The notes: a model not told the origin generated them from the sequence alone. Positions 16,992 to 26,184 are shown, numbered from the stretch's first letter. The stretch: DNA of 45,334 nt from an uncultured Pseudomonadota bacterium (GCA_903918375.1 CAIXED010000002.1:1-45334), one strand, 5' to 3'. Program-made: numbers and translations.

Positions 16992-17897
16992 ATGCAGATT
17001 CAGTGGTTCCCCGGTCATATGCACAAGGCCAGTAAAGAGATTAAATATGCCTTGCCTGAAATTGACCTGCTCATCGAAATCCTCGATGCCCGTATTCCTT
17101 ACAGTAGCCAAAATCCGATGTTGGCCAGTTTGCGCGGCGATAAACCGGTGATTCGGGTGCTGACTAAAACCGATTTAGCCGATCCCGAAGTCACTAAAAA
17201 ATGGCAAGATTTTTTGGAGCTGGAACAGGGGGTTAAAACTTTGGCGGTGACTACTCAACAGCCAGAGAAAATCAAACAAATCATCGATTTATGCGCGCGA
17301 ATGCTGCCGGAAAAAACCGAAGCCAATAAAGTGATTCGCACCATGATTATGGGGATTCCCAATGTCGGCAAATCCACCATTATCAATATCTTAGCGGGGC
17401 GGATTATTGCTAAAACCGGTAACGAACCGGCGGTGACCAAGCAGCAGCAGAAGATTAATTTAAGAAACAATATTATTTTGTCGGACACACCGGGGGTATT
17501 GTGGCCGAATCTGGAAAATCGTCATGGCGGTTATCGCTTGGCGGTGACTGGGGCGATTAAAGACACCGCTTTTCAGCATGATGATATTGCTTTATTTGCC
17601 TTGGATTACTTGATTAAAGCCTATCCTGAGCTGGTGCAAAAACGCTATCAGCTAGACGATATGCCTACTGAATCGACAGCTTTATTGGAAGCGATTGGCA
17701 GACGGCGCGGTTGTTTGCGGGCGGGGAAACAAGTTGATATGGATAAAGCCGCGAAGCTGTTTTTAACTGAATTGCGAGCAGGGACACTTGGGCAAATCAG
17801 CTTGGAATTACCGGAAATGATGTTGGTGGAAATGGAAGAGGTAGCGTTGATTAGGGAAGAAAAGGCGGCTAAGAAAGCGGCGAGAAGACGAAAATAA
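16992..17897 (+). CDS. rbgA: Ribosome biogenesis GTPase, YlqF/RbgA type
   Basis: A circularly permuted GTPase: the G4 motif TKTD (residues 58-61) comes before the P-loop GIPNVGKST (121-129), and G3 DTPG follows at 165-168. It starts MQIQWFPGHMHKA, characteristic of the YlqF family. In Bacillus this protein acts in late 50S assembly; the same role is inferred here. At 301 residues with a lysine/arginine-rich C-terminus (KKAARRRK) suited to rRNA binding, it is full length. It is monocistronic, ending in a strong bidirectional stem-loop shared with nadA. Confidence 0.92.
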   Translation: MQIQWFPGHMHKASKEIKYALPEIDLLIEILDARIPYSSQNPMLASLRGDKPVIRVLTKTDLADPEVTKKWQDFLELEQGVKTLAVTTQQPEKIKQIIDLCARMLPEKTEANKVIRTMIMGIPNVGKSTIINILAGRIIAKTGNEPAVTKQQQKINLRNNIILSDTPGVLWPNLENRHGGYRLAVTGAIKDTAFQHDDIALFALDYLIKAYPELVQKRYQLDDMPTESTALLEAIGRRRGCLRAGKQVDMDKAAKLFLTELRAGTLGQISLELPEMMLVEMEEVALIREEKAAKKAARRRK

Positions 17898-17900
17898 ATT

Positions 17901-17940
17901 AAACGGTTCAATCATCGTATCAAGATGATTGAACCGTTTT
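17901..17940. terminator. Bidirectional intrinsic terminator, rbgA/nadA
   Basis: A perfect 16-bp stem (AAACGGTTCAATCATC at 17901-17916 with its complement at 17924-17939) and a 7-nt loop. A short T-run follows on the plus strand, and an A-rich stretch before the stem gives a U-rich tail on the minus strand. It lies between the two convergent stop codons. Confidence 0.85.
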
Positions 17941-17946
17941 CTTGGC

Positions 17947-19044
17947 TTAGGATGCCAACAACATATTATCCAGCGACTTTTTCGCTAATGCTGCTTGCTC
18001 TGGCGCGACTGAAACCTGATTCACCACATGGCCTGCCGCCAAGTTTTCCAATACCCAAGCCAAATGCTGTGGGTCGGTGCGGAACATGGTTGAGCACATG
18101 CTTAAAGTCGGTGCCATGAAATGTACTGATTTACCTTGTGCTTGGCACTCTTGATTTAAGCGGTTGACCAGATTTAACTCGGTCGCAACCAACCAGCGGG
18201 TATTGGCTTCACCTTCACGGACGATTTTCAAAATCATCTCGGTCGAGCCGATATAGTCGGATTTTTCGCACACTTCAAAACACGCTTCTGGGTGAGAAAC
18301 CACAATCGTTTCGGGATGTTTGGCTAAAAATGCGTCAATTTGTTCGGGTTGGAAGGCTTGATGGACCGAGCAATAACCTTTCCACAAAATGATTTTGGCA
18401 TCGCGGATTTGTTGTTCGGTTAAGCCGCCTTGCGGTTTATTGAAATCCCAAGTCACCATCTGTTCCAACGGAATCCCCATCCGATAGCCCGTGTTACGGC
18501 CTAGATGTTGATCAGGGAAGAACAGCACTTTTTCGCGTTTGGAAAAACTCCAGTTAAGGATTTTTTCAGCATTCGATGAGGTGCAAACAATGCCATCGTG
18601 TTGACCGCAAAAGGCTTTTAAATCAGCGGCTGAGTTGATGTAAGTCACCGGTGTTACGGTGTTTTCGACATCAATGATTTTCGCCAATTCATCCCAGCAT
18701 TGCTGAACTTTGACTTTGTTAGCCATATCCGCCATTGAACAGCCGGCGGCCAAATCCGGCAAAATCGCGATTTGCTCAGGGCGCGACAAAATGTCAGCCA
18801 CTTCAGCCATAAAATGTACACCGCAAAACACAATGTATTCGGCTTCTGATTGTGCGGCTTCGCGGGATAGTTTTAAGGAATCGCCAAAAATGTCAGCGTG
18901 TTTAAACACTTCATCACGTTGGTAATGATGACCTAAAACGATGCAACGCTTGCCAAGTTTGGCTTTCGCCGCTTGGATTCTAAGATCGCATTCAGCGTCA
19001 TCAAGTAAGGCGTAATCGTGGATGGGTAGGGCGGTGGTAGTCAT
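17947..19044 (-). CDS. nadA: Quinolinate synthase A
   Basis: A [4Fe-4S] enzyme that condenses iminoaspartate with dihydroxyacetone phosphate to quinolinate in NAD synthesis. Motifs seen include VLGHHYQRDEV near the N-terminus, LPDLAAGCSMAD, TSSNAEKIL and TLSMCSTM. At 365 residues it is of the longer type. Cys102, Cys225 and Cys317 are spaced like the cluster ligands of the long Bacillus-type enzyme rather than the shorter E. coli form. The partner nadB is not nearby. Transcription from the minus strand ends at the shared stem-loop just past its stop. Confidence 0.96.
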   Translation of the reverse strand: MTTTALPIHDYALLDDAECDLRIQAAKAKLGKRCIVLGHHYQRDEVFKHADIFGDSLKLSREAAQSEAEYIVFCGVHFMAEVADILSRPEQIAILPDLAAGCSMADMANKVKVQQCWDELAKIIDVENTVTPVTYINSAADLKAFCGQHDGIVCTSSNAEKILNWSFSKREKVLFFPDQHLGRNTGYRMGIPLEQMVTWDFNKPQGGLTEQQIRDAKIILWKGYCSVHQAFQPEQIDAFLAKHPETIVVSHPEACFEVCEKSDYIGSTEMILKIVREGEANTRWLVATELNLVNRLNQECQAQGKSVHFMAPTLSMCSTMFRTDPQHLAWVLENLAAGHVVNQVSVAPEQAALAKKSLDNMLLAS

Positions 19045-19082
19045 GTTTCAAGCCTAAAAAGTAGGGTGCTGTTTTGCTAATC

Positions 19083-19712
19083 TTAGCAATCAATGTTTTC
19101 GTCAATACTGTAGGTATCTTCGTAAACTGTTTTCAAGAGTTTACCTTGATATGTCCAATGAGGACTGGGTTGAACACTGTGTTCGATACCCAATACTTGG
19201 CGAGTAGCAGACGTTAAGGAAGTTTCTTCACCGTTATAACTGACTTTCTTATTGGAAATAACAGTTGCTACATAGGGGCCGTGGATAGACTTTAACTCTG
19301 CGCCTAGTGGTATTCCCATTTCAGCGAAGTCCATGTTTGGTCTTTTTAATTTTAATTGTTTGGCGGCAATAATAGACTCTTGATCTAGTGTTGTCGGTTG
19401 GTGTTCTACTTCAGAAGTTGCATCTTCTGTGTGTAGTAGTTTCAAAATCGCAATAGCTTGTTCTGGCTCGATTTTAAAAAACTCACGTTTAGGGTTAATT
19501 CTATGTGGCGAGAATGCAATGTGTAAGGCTTTTTCTACTTCTTCAGCATTTTGTACCTTACATGCATAGTTGAGCTCAAATGGTACGGGAACACCGGTCG
19601 TATAGAGCTGAGTAATTCGTGTATTGGCGTCTTCTTGGTTTGTGAAGCCAATCTTTACTAATCCTGGCATTGCTGGATTCGTTAAGACGTAAACAATATT
19701 TAGTGAAGACAT
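19083..19712 (-). CDS. GIY-YIG (T5orf172/MUG113) nuclease-like protein with C-terminal RAMA-like domain
   Basis: A 209-residue protein. Residues 1-95 fit the T5orf172/MUG113 branch of GIY-YIG nucleases: VYVLTNPAMPGLVKIGFTN, then an Arg in ANTRITQLYTTG, a conserved Glu in EEVEKALH and the REFFKI end. The C-terminal 80 residues (PLGAELKSIHGPYVATVI, YNGEETSLTSATRQVLG, HWTYQGKLL) look like a RAMA domain, which is associated with restriction systems and thought to recognise modified DNA. That suggests a nuclease acting on modified or foreign DNA, but no methylase or restriction gene is adjacent. I used the ATG at 19712; a TTG 12 bp upstream is also in frame. Confidence 0.75.
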   Translation of the reverse strand: MSSLNIVYVLTNPAMPGLVKIGFTNQEDANTRITQLYTTGVPVPFELNYACKVQNAEEVEKALHIAFSPHRINPKREFFKIEPEQAIAILKLLHTEDATSEVEHQPTTLDQESIIAAKQLKLKRPNMDFAEMGIPLGAELKSIHGPYVATVISNKKVSYNGEETSLTSATRQVLGIEHSVQPSPHWTYQGKLLKTVYEDTYSIDENIDC

Positions 19713-19785
19713 ATTTAGCGGCAAAAAAGTTTTTCTAGCTGTAGAAGGTAAAACAGAATCAATGCACCAAAAAAATTCAATTTGG

Positions 19786-19968
19786 TTATATCGCCAGTTG
19801 GTGATTGGTTTGTTGTTTTTTGCTATGCCCAGTTATCTGTATGAAAGCGTTCTCAAACTGCTTTGTGGTTTGTTTTAAAACCTTGTCCGATATGTTCGGT
19901 TGGATAATGGTGTACTCGGGTCTTTTATAAACGAAAAACGAAGGTATTTTTTTGAATAAATTGCTCAT
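19786..19968 (-). CDS. Hypothetical protein, 60 residues
   Basis: A short ORF with a good GGAG ribosome site 9 bases before its ATG. The product is basic and polar (NLFKKIPSFFVYKRPEYTII, then QTTKQFENAFIQITGHSKKQ) without membrane segment or known motif. It lies between aspS and the GIY-YIG/RAMA gene, all on the minus strand, in a locally AT-rich stretch. Function unknown; it may travel with the nuclease-like gene. Confidence 0.45.
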   Translation of the reverse strand: MSNLFKKIPSFFVYKRPEYTIIQPNISDKVLKQTTKQFENAFIQITGHSKKQQTNHQLAI

Positions 19969-19999
19969 TGTTTTTTACTCCACAACCAGACAGATAGTT

Positions 20000-20024
20000 G
20001 GGTTAGTTATTTTATTACTAACCC
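20000..20024 (-). terminator. Stem-loop downstream of aspS
   Basis: GGGTTAGT (20000-20007) pairs with ACTAACCC (20017-20024) over a 9-nt AT loop. It lies 22 bp after the aspS stop codon and before the small ORF. No U-run is present, so confidence is limited. Confidence 0.4.
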
Positions 20025-20045
20025 ACCTCAATCTCAGATTATAAA

Positions 20046-21836
20046 TTAATCTTGCTTTTCCTCTTTTCCAGCCGGCTTACGCAATCTAATTCCCAATTCT
20101 TTCAATTGTTCATCAGTGACCAACGCTGGTGCGTTGAATAATGGGCAAGCGGCAGTTTGGGTTTTTGGGAAGGCGATGACGTCGCGGATTGAGCTGGCGC
20201 CAGTCATTAACATCACCAAACGGTCTAAACCGAAAGCGATACCGCCGTGTGGTGGCGCACCGTATTTCAAAGCATCTAACAAGAAGCCGAATTTTTCGCG
20301 GGCTTCGTCGTGGCCGATGCCTAAAATGTCGAATACGGTTTGTTGCATCGCGGTGCGGTTGATACGGATTGAACCACCACCGACTTCGGTGCCGTTTAAC
20401 ACTAAGTCGTAAGCACGCGATAAAGCGGTGCCTGGGTTGGCAACCAAGTCTTCAACTGAGCAGCTTGGCGCAGTGAATGGGTGGTGAATCGCGGTGAAGC
20501 GTTGGGCTTTTTCGTCCCATGCGAACATTGGGAAATCAACTACCCAAACTGGTTTCCAAGGACCGGTTAATAGGTTGCGGTCTAAGCCTAATTTAACTCG
20601 CAACGCGCCCATGGCTTCGTTAACGATGGCGGTTTTATCAGCACCGAAGAAGATTAAATCGCCGTTTTGAGCACCGACTTTTTCCATGACTTTCGCCCAA
20701 ACTGTGTCGGGTGCGAATTTGACAATCGGTGATTGCAAGCCTTCGATACCAGCCGCCAAGTCGTTGACTTTGATGTAAGCCAAGCCTTTGGCACCGTAAA
20801 TGCCGACAAATTTGGTTAATTCGTCGATGGTGCTGCGGCTTAAATCACCACCTTCTGGTAAACGCATCGCAACCACGCGACCGTTTGCATCGTTAGCTGG
20901 GCCTGAGAAGACTTTGAAATCAACGTCTTTCATTTCGTCAGCAATGTCGATTAATTCCAGTGGAATCCGTAAGTCTGGGCGGTCTGAACCATAGCGGCGC
21001 ATTGCTTCGTCGTAGCTCATTACTGGGAATTGATCGCCTAAATCGACATTGATAATGTCTTTGAATAAACCGCGAATCATTTCTTCCATGATGGCCATGA
21101 TTTGTTGCTCGTTGAGGAACGAGGTTTCAATATCCAGCTGGGTAAATTCAGGCTGACGGTCAGCACGTAAATCTTCGTCACGGAAGCAACGAACCACTTG
21201 GTAGTAGCGTTCCATGCCAGCTACCATCAACAACTGTTTGTACAGCTGTGGTGATTGTGGCAAAGCGAAGAATGAATTCGGGTGGGTACGGCTAGGAACG
21301 ATGTAATCGCGCGCGCCTTCCGGTGTGGCTTTAGTCAAGTATGGGGTTTCGATTTCGAAGAACTCGTGGTCGTCCAAATATTGACGCAAATGACGAGTCA
21401 CGTCGCGACGGACTTTCATTTTGTGTTGCATCGAAGTACGGCGTAAGTCGATATAACGGTAACGCAAACGGGTTTCTTCGTTAACCTCAATCTCGCTTTC
21501 CAATGGGAATGGCGGAGTTTCGGATTCGTTTAAGATTTCGATAGATTTGCCTAATACTTCGATTTGACCGGTGGTCATATTAGGGTTGTGAGTACCTTCT
21601 GGACGGTCGCGAACGATACCTTCGATACGCAACACATATTCACTACGCACGCTTTCGGCAATGCCAAAACTTGTAGCCTCATCTGGGTCGAATACCACTT
21701 GCACTAGACCTGCACGGTCTCTGAGGTCGATAAAAATAACGCCACCATGATCGCGGCGACGGTGAACCCAGCCGCATAAAGCAACGGTTTGACCAAGGTT
21801 TTGAGTGGTTAATTCTCCACATTTGTGGCTACGCAT
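20046..21836 (-). CDS. aspS: Aspartyl-tRNA synthetase
   Basis: Class IIb synthetase charging tRNA-Asp. At 596 residues it is the bacterial form: an N-terminal OB-fold anticodon-binding domain ([20 protein letters not shown]), the class II catalytic core with motif 2 ([20 protein letters not shown]), an inserted GAD domain around residues 285-420, and motif 3 ([15 protein letters not shown]). The start is the ATG at 21836 (MRSHKCGEL), matching family N-termini; a TTG 15 bp upstream is in frame but not supported. It follows the FmdB-like gene on the minus strand, a frequent pairing in proteobacteria. Confidence 0.97.
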   Translation of the reverse strand: MRSHKCGELTTQNLGQTVALCGWVHRRRDHGGVIFIDLRDRAGLVQVVFDPDEATSFGIAESVRSEYVLRIEGIVRDRPEGTHNPNMTTGQIEVLGKSIEILNESETPPFPLESEIEVNEETRLRYRYIDLRRTSMQHKMKVRRDVTRHLRQYLDDHEFFEIETPYLTKATPEGARDYIVPSRTHPNSFFALPQSPQLYKQLLMVAGMERYYQVVRCFRDEDLRADRQPEFTQLDIETSFLNEQQIMAIMEEMIRGLFKDIINVDLGDQFPVMSYDEAMRRYGSDRPDLRIPLELIDIADEMKDVDFKVFSGPANDANGRVVAMRLPEGGDLSRSTIDELTKFVGIYGAKGLAYIKVNDLAAGIEGLQSPIVKFAPDTVWAKVMEKVGAQNGDLIFFGADKTAIVNEAMGALRVKLGLDRNLLTGPWKPVWVVDFPMFAWDEKAQRFTAIHHPFTAPSCSVEDLVANPGTALSRAYDLVLNGTEVGGGSIRINRTAMQQTVFDILGIGHDEAREKFGFLLDALKYGAPPHGGIAFGLDRLVMLMTGASSIRDVIAFPKTQTAACPLFNAPALVTDEQLKELGIRLRKPAGKEEKQD

Positions 21837-21910
21837 AATTGTTCTCAACAAATAAAGGGGTTAGCAATTGGGTTCTTAGCACTCGGTATCCCTGCGCTAA
21901 ATTGATCAGT

Positions 21911-22177
21911 TTAGTGGCAAGCGCAACTGCCTGCACAGCCACCGCCGCTGGTGCCACCACCAGCGCCAGAGTCGCCAGCAACATTTTTCTTGTTGCCGCT
22001 TTTGAAATCGGTTTCATACCAGCCGCCGCCTTTTAAACGAAAACCAGCAGCCGAAATTTTCTTTTTTAATTCGTCTTGGTTACAGGCTGGGCAAGTCACC
22101 AAAGGCTCTGCGCCCAGTTTTTGCAAGGCTTCGTGTTGGTGTCCGCAAGCATTGCATTGGTATTCATAAATCGGCAT
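21911..22177 (-). CDS. FmdB-family zinc-ribbon protein
   Basis: An 88-residue regulatory-type zinc ribbon. Two CxxC pairs (C8/C11 and C29/C32) in MPIYEYQCNACG and LVTCPACN bind zinc. The middle contains the family's FRLKGGGWYETDFK segment, and the C-terminus is glycine/serine-rich, ending CAGSCACH. The biochemical role of this family is poorly defined. It is the likely first gene of a unit with aspS, divergent from pyrC. Confidence 0.9.
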   Translation of the reverse strand: MPIYEYQCNACGHQHEALQKLGAEPLVTCPACNQDELKKKISAAGFRLKGGGWYETDFKSGNKKNVAGDSGAGGGTSGGGCAGSCACH

Positions 22178-22209
22178 CTGCTTCTCCAGAAAATATCAAA
22201 GTCGTTGTT

Positions 22210-22254
22210 ATTAAGGGTTGGGTTTTAAGAATTCAAGACCCTTAATGCTAGAAT
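22210..22254 (+). promoter_or_regulatory. pyrC promoter with 9-bp dyad
   Basis: An extended -10 element TGCTAGAAT (22246-22254) sits 32 bp before the pyrC ATG. Just upstream, ATTAAGGGT (22210-22218) and its exact complement ACCCTTAAT (22238-22246) form a dyad with a 19-bp spacer covering the -35 region, a plausible operator. The site is in the divergent gap shared with the FmdB-like gene. Confidence 0.4.
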
Positions 22255-22286
22255 GGGGCAGTATTCTAATTGAAAACGCCAAAATA

Positions 22287-23318
22287 ATGGATAAATTGAC
22301 CATCACCCAGCCCGATGACTGGCATTTGCACGTCAGAACCGGCAAGATTTTAAACACCGTTATCGCTCACACTGCTCGCCAATTTGGTCGAGCAATGATT
22401 ATGCCCAACCTCAAGCCGCCAGTGATTAGCGTTGAGCAAGCCTTGATCTATCGTCAGGAAATTGTCGATGCTTTGCCGACCGGTTCAAGCTTTCAGCCTT
22501 TAATGACTTTGTATTTGACCGGTAATACTTCGGTTGAAGAAATCAAAAAAGTTGCTGATAGTGAGTTTGTGCATGGCTTTAAGCTCTATCCGGCTGGTGC
22601 AACCACCAATTCAGATGCCGGAGTTGCTAATATCGAAGCCGCTTATCCCTTGTTAGCGGCAATGGAAAAATATCGGGTGCCGTTGTTGATTCATGGTGAA
22701 GTGACGGATGCCGAGCATGATATTTTTGATCGTGAAAAAATCTTTGTCGATAGCCAGTTAAGCCAGATTACTCAGCAGTTTCCAGAATTGCGTGTGGTGC
22801 TTGAGCATGTCACCACCCAAGAAGCGGTGCAATTTGTTGAATCAGCCTCAAGCAATGTCGCTGCTACCATTACCCCGCAACATTTATTATTCAATCGGAA
22901 TGCGATTTTAGTCGGTGGAATTAAGCCGCATTTTTACTGCTTACCGATTTTAAAACGCGAGCAGCATCGTCAAGCTTTAGTCAAAGCCGCGACTAGCGGT
23001 AATCCTAAATTTTTCTTAGGCACTGACAGCGCACCGCATTTAACTGATTTAAAAGAAAACAGCTGTGGTTGTGCCGGTTGCTACAGTGCTCATGCAGCAA
23101 TTGAGCTTTATGCCCAAGCTTTTGAACAAGCCAATGCTTTGGATAAATTAGAAGCCTTCGCTAGTTTTCATGGTGCTGACTTTTATGGTTTGCCGCGTAA
23201 TAGCGTGACAGTGACTTTGCAAAAGCAAGCTTGGCAAGTGCCGGCTAGCTATGGCGAAGCCGATCTCAGTATTACACCGCTATTAGCCGGTGAACAATTG
23301 CAGTGGCAGTTAATTTAA
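22287..23318 (+). CDS. pyrC: Dihydroorotase, class II
   Basis: Zinc amidohydrolase that interconverts carbamoyl-aspartate and dihydroorotate in de novo pyrimidine synthesis. It has the metal-binding HLH (His13, His15) in DDWHLHVR, the carbamylated lysine in GFKLYPAGATT (Lys99), later His ligands in LIHGE and VLEHVTT, and GTDSAPH near the C-terminus. At 343 residues it is close to E. coli PyrC (348). The start is the ATG at 22287, matching the family N-terminus; an upstream in-frame start 69 bp away would add an unrelated extension. Confidence 0.96.
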   Translation: MDKLTITQPDDWHLHVRTGKILNTVIAHTARQFGRAMIMPNLKPPVISVEQALIYRQEIVDALPTGSSFQPLMTLYLTGNTSVEEIKKVADSEFVHGFKLYPAGATTNSDAGVANIEAAYPLLAAMEKYRVPLLIHGEVTDAEHDIFDREKIFVDSQLSQITQQFPELRVVLEHVTTQEAVQFVESASSNVAATITPQHLLFNRNAILVGGIKPHFYCLPILKREQHRQALVKAATSGNPKFFLGTDSAPHLTDLKENSCGCAGCYSAHAAIELYAQAFEQANALDKLEAFASFHGADFYGLPRNSVTVTLQKQAWQVPASYGEADLSITPLLAGEQLQWQLI

Positions 23319-23362
23319 CGCCGATTTCTTTAACGCATGGATGCTAGGTTTATTTGGATACG

Positions 23363-24949
23363 ATGACTTTATCAAGCCAAACGCTTTACCGCTGGGGCAT
23401 TTTCCCGCTTTGGTTATTACTAACCACCACCATTTTCTTTCGCCAGCCGATTCCGATAGATGAAACCCGCTACCTAACCGTAGCGTGGGAAATGTGGTTG
23501 CGTGGCGATTTTCAAGTGCCGTATTTGAACGGCCATACCTACAGCCATAAGCCGCCATTATTGTTTTGGTTGTTTCATGCTGGCTGGGCAATATTTGGTG
23601 TGAATGATTGGTGGCCGCGCTTAGTTGGTCCATTGTGTGCTTTGTTGAATTTGGTTTTGATTCGGCAACTAGCCGCTAAGCTCTGGCCGAATCAACCCAA
23701 TGTGGCTTTGCTGGCACCTTGGGTATTGATTGCTAGTTTGTTGTGGACTTTGTTTGCGACTTCGACCATGTTCGATATTTTGCTGACCAGTTTGGTGTTG
23801 TTGGCGATGCTGGGTTTTGTTGAGGTGGTTAAGGGGGCTGAGTTAAAAGGCTGGACCTTTGTCGCCTTGTCGATTGGCTTGGGCTTGCTGGCAAAAGGGC
23901 CGGTGATCTTTTTGCATATTTTACCGACCGCTGCTTTGATGGTGGTTTGGGCGGGTGATGAAAAAGTCGCGGTTTCGCGCTGGTTTGTTGGTTTGTTGTT
24001 TGCCACTTTAATCGCGGTGATGTGGGCTTTGGCTTGGGCATTGCCAGCGGCTGTGGCGGGTGGCGAAGAATATGCAAAAGCGATTTTGTGGCATCAAACC
24101 GCTGATAGAACGGTTGGTACTAATATCCATAAGCGCTCTTTGTTTTGGTATTTGCCGTTTTTACCGATGTTTTTATTCCCTTGGTTGTTTTGGTCACGGT
24201 TCTGGTGTGGACTGAAAACGATGAAGGTTTGGGGAGATTTGGGTTCTCGGTTTTGCTTGGTTTGGCTGGCGTCGATTTTCATCATTTTTTCTTTATTACC
24301 CAGTAAACAAATCCATTATCTAATTCCTATGTTGCCAGCGTTTGCTTTGTTAGTGGCTAAAGCTTTGCAACAAACCGTTTCATCAACTCAGCGCCAAATC
24401 AGTGAGTGGTTATTGCCTTTGTTATTTGTCGCGATTGGTGTGTTTTTGATGCTGTTGCCGCAAGTGCCAGGCTTGTCGAAATGGGCTTGGGTGCAGGCGG
24501 TTGAATTGGATTGGGGCTTGTCTGTGCTTGCCATCGGTATAGTGTTGAGCGGTGTGTTATTGATGCGCCGCGAATTGAACGTGATGAGTTTGGCGGCCGC
24601 AGTGGTGGTGGCGATTTTTGTCGGTTTTATCTGCTTTTTTAAATACAACGATGCCACCTATAACTTGCAACCAGCGGCTTTGCAGGTAAAGGCTTTTAAT
24701 GATCAAAATGTTCCTGTGGCGTTTGTTGGGAATTATCAAGGGCAGTTAAATTTCATTGGTCGATTAACTCAGGCTTTACCAACGCTTTCTCCGGAACAGC
24801 TTGTCGATTGGTCGGCACAACATCCAAATGGCTATTTAATTTCCTTAGAAAAAGATCGCCCAACCGAAGCATTTTTAGCCCAAGGGCATCGGGAATATTG
24901 GTTGATATTTAGACCTGCCGCACAGTTTGCCTTAATTAAACCGTTGTAA
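23363..24949 (+). CDS. GT83/ArnT-like membrane glycosyltransferase
   Basis: A polytopic GT-C transferase of about 528 residues that uses a polyprenyl-phosphate sugar. The first periplasmic loop carries the catalytic acidic motif IDETRYLTVAWEMW, followed by SHKPPLLFWL, as in ArnT and related enzymes that modify lipid A or glycoproteins with sugars. About a dozen hydrophobic helices are visible. The ATG at 23363 is chosen over a TTG three codons upstream. It is followed on the same strand by a polyprenyl-phosphate GT2 and a LAB_N protein, which supports a lipid-linked sugar modification pathway. The sugar and acceptor are unknown. Confidence 0.85.
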   Translation: MTLSSQTLYRWGIFPLWLLLTTTIFFRQPIPIDETRYLTVAWEMWLRGDFQVPYLNGHTYSHKPPLLFWLFHAGWAIFGVNDWWPRLVGPLCALLNLVLIRQLAAKLWPNQPNVALLAPWVLIASLLWTLFATSTMFDILLTSLVLLAMLGFVEVVKGAELKGWTFVALSIGLGLLAKGPVIFLHILPTAALMVVWAGDEKVAVSRWFVGLLFATLIAVMWALAWALPAAVAGGEEYAKAILWHQTADRTVGTNIHKRSLFWYLPFLPMFLFPWLFWSRFWCGLKTMKVWGDLGSRFCLVWLASIFIIFSLLPSKQIHYLIPMLPAFALLVAKALQQTVSSTQRQISEWLLPLLFVAIGVFLMLLPQVPGLSKWAWVQAVELDWGLSVLAIGIVLSGVLLMRRELNVMSLAAAVVVAIFVGFICFFKYNDATYNLQPAALQVKAFNDQNVPVAFVGNYQGQLNFIGRLTQALPTLSPEQLVDWSAQHPNGYLISLEKDRPTEAFLAQGHREYWLIFRPAAQFALIKPL

Positions 24950-25023
24950 TGTTAAGCCGATAAATTAGCTTTAGCATTTAACTATTTGATAGAATTAGTA
25001 ACTTTTTAAACTTTCGTCGATTT

Positions 25024-25749
25024 ATGAAAATTTCTGTAGTGGTACCGGTTCACAACGAAACCGACAATGTTGAAGCTTTGATTGCCGAGATTGATCAGGC
25101 TTTGAGTGGGCAAGAAGCCTACGAAATGATTTTTGTCGATGATGGCAGTACGGATGATACCGCTGCTAAATTGCTGCAAGCGATGCAGGTTTATCCGGCT
25201 TTACGGGTTTTAAAACACGCCAAAAGCTGTGGTCAAAGTCGTGCGGTACACAGTGGCGTTGTCGCTGCACAATATCCTTGGATTGCCACTTTAGATGGTG
25301 ACGGTCAAAATGACCCTGCCGACATTCCTAATTTAGTTGCAGCCTATCAACAACAAAATGACAGTGATTTGTGGATGTTGGCGGGTTTTCGTCATCAACG
25401 CAATGACACCGGTTGGCGTCGTTTTTCTTCCAAATTTGCTAACAGCATTCGTCAATCCATTTTGCATGACGCAACCCCAGATACCGGTTGTGGCTTGAAG
25501 TTGTTTTTACGCGATAAATTTTTAGCGTTGCCTTATTTCGATCATATTCATCGCTTTTTGCCGGCATTAGTACAAATGGCGGGTGGTAAAGTGATTTCTG
25601 TCAAAGTCGGCCATCGTTCGCGTAATTTTGGCGTTTCAAAATATGGGACTTTAGACCGCTTAATGGTCGGTATTGTTGATATTTTAGGCGTGGTTTGGTT
25701 GAAAAAACGTCACAGCTTGCCTCAGATTTCTGAAGTTGAGCGTGGTTAA
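25024..25749 (+). CDS. Family 2 glycosyltransferase, polyprenyl-phosphate sugar synthase type
   Basis: A 241-residue GT-A enzyme resembling DPM1/ArnC. It has the N-terminal VVVPVHNETDNV, the FVDDGSTDDT donor motif (37-46), TLDGDGQNDPAD with the DXD-like metal site (91-97) and the SKYGTLDRL segment near the end. Such enzymes load a sugar from a nucleotide donor onto polyprenyl phosphate for GT-C transferases like the one just upstream. Unlike ArnC it has no two-helix C-terminal membrane anchor, closer to the short DPM1 form. Confidence 0.88.
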   Translation: MKISVVVPVHNETDNVEALIAEIDQALSGQEAYEMIFVDDGSTDDTAAKLLQAMQVYPALRVLKHAKSCGQSRAVHSGVVAAQYPWIATLDGDGQNDPADIPNLVAAYQQQNDSDLWMLAGFRHQRNDTGWRRFSSKFANSIRQSILHDATPDTGCGLKLFLRDKFLALPYFDHIHRFLPALVQMAGGKVISVKVGHRSRNFGVSKYGTLDRLMVGIVDILGVVWLKKRHSLPQISEVERG

Positions 25750-25783
25750 TCGGATGGTGTTGACGTTTTTAATGGTGATTTAA

Positions 25784-26182
25784 ATGGATCAGGGCGCGGG
25801 TTATTTTTTAGGGCATTTACTGGAAAAATGGAGTAGTTATTTTTCTGGGATGAGCTCGTTGGATTTTACTTGGCTAGTCATCGGTTTGCTGGGGCAAACC
25901 TTGTTCATGATGCGCTTTATCGTGCAATGGATACACAGCGAGAAGCATAAAAAAAGTCTGATTCCAGTCAGTTTTTGGTATCTCAGTCTATCGGGTGGCT
26001 TGGTGGTTTTGGCTTATGGGATTCATCGGTTTGATCCGGTGATTATCATGGGTCAGTTGCCTGGCACCTTTGTTTATCTACGCAATTTGATTTTAATTCG
26101 TCGTGAACAAAACAACGGTTTAGCGCAAATCATTGAAGATGATTTGAAAAACGAAGCCAGTAATCCGGTTGTTGAGGAATAA
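25784..26182 (+). CDS. LAB_N-domain membrane protein
   Basis: A 132-residue membrane protein matching the lipid-A-disaccharide synthase N-terminal (LAB_N) domain without the LpxB enzyme part. Characteristic pieces are FMMRFIVQWIHSEKHKKSLI, PVSFWYLSLSGGLVVLAYG, the RFDPVIIMGQ turn and VYLRNLILI. Three helices are likely. Stand-alone LAB_N proteins often sit beside a GT2 and a GT-C glycosyltransferase, as here, and may act in handling the lipid-linked sugar. That role is an inference. It ends 2 bp before hemJ. Confidence 0.85.
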   Translation: MDQGAGYFLGHLLEKWSSYFSGMSSLDFTWLVIGLLGQTLFMMRFIVQWIHSEKHKKSLIPVSFWYLSLSGGLVVLAYGIHRFDPVIIMGQLPGTFVYLRNLILIRREQNNGLAQIIEDDLKNEASNPVVEE

Positions 26183-26184
26183 AC

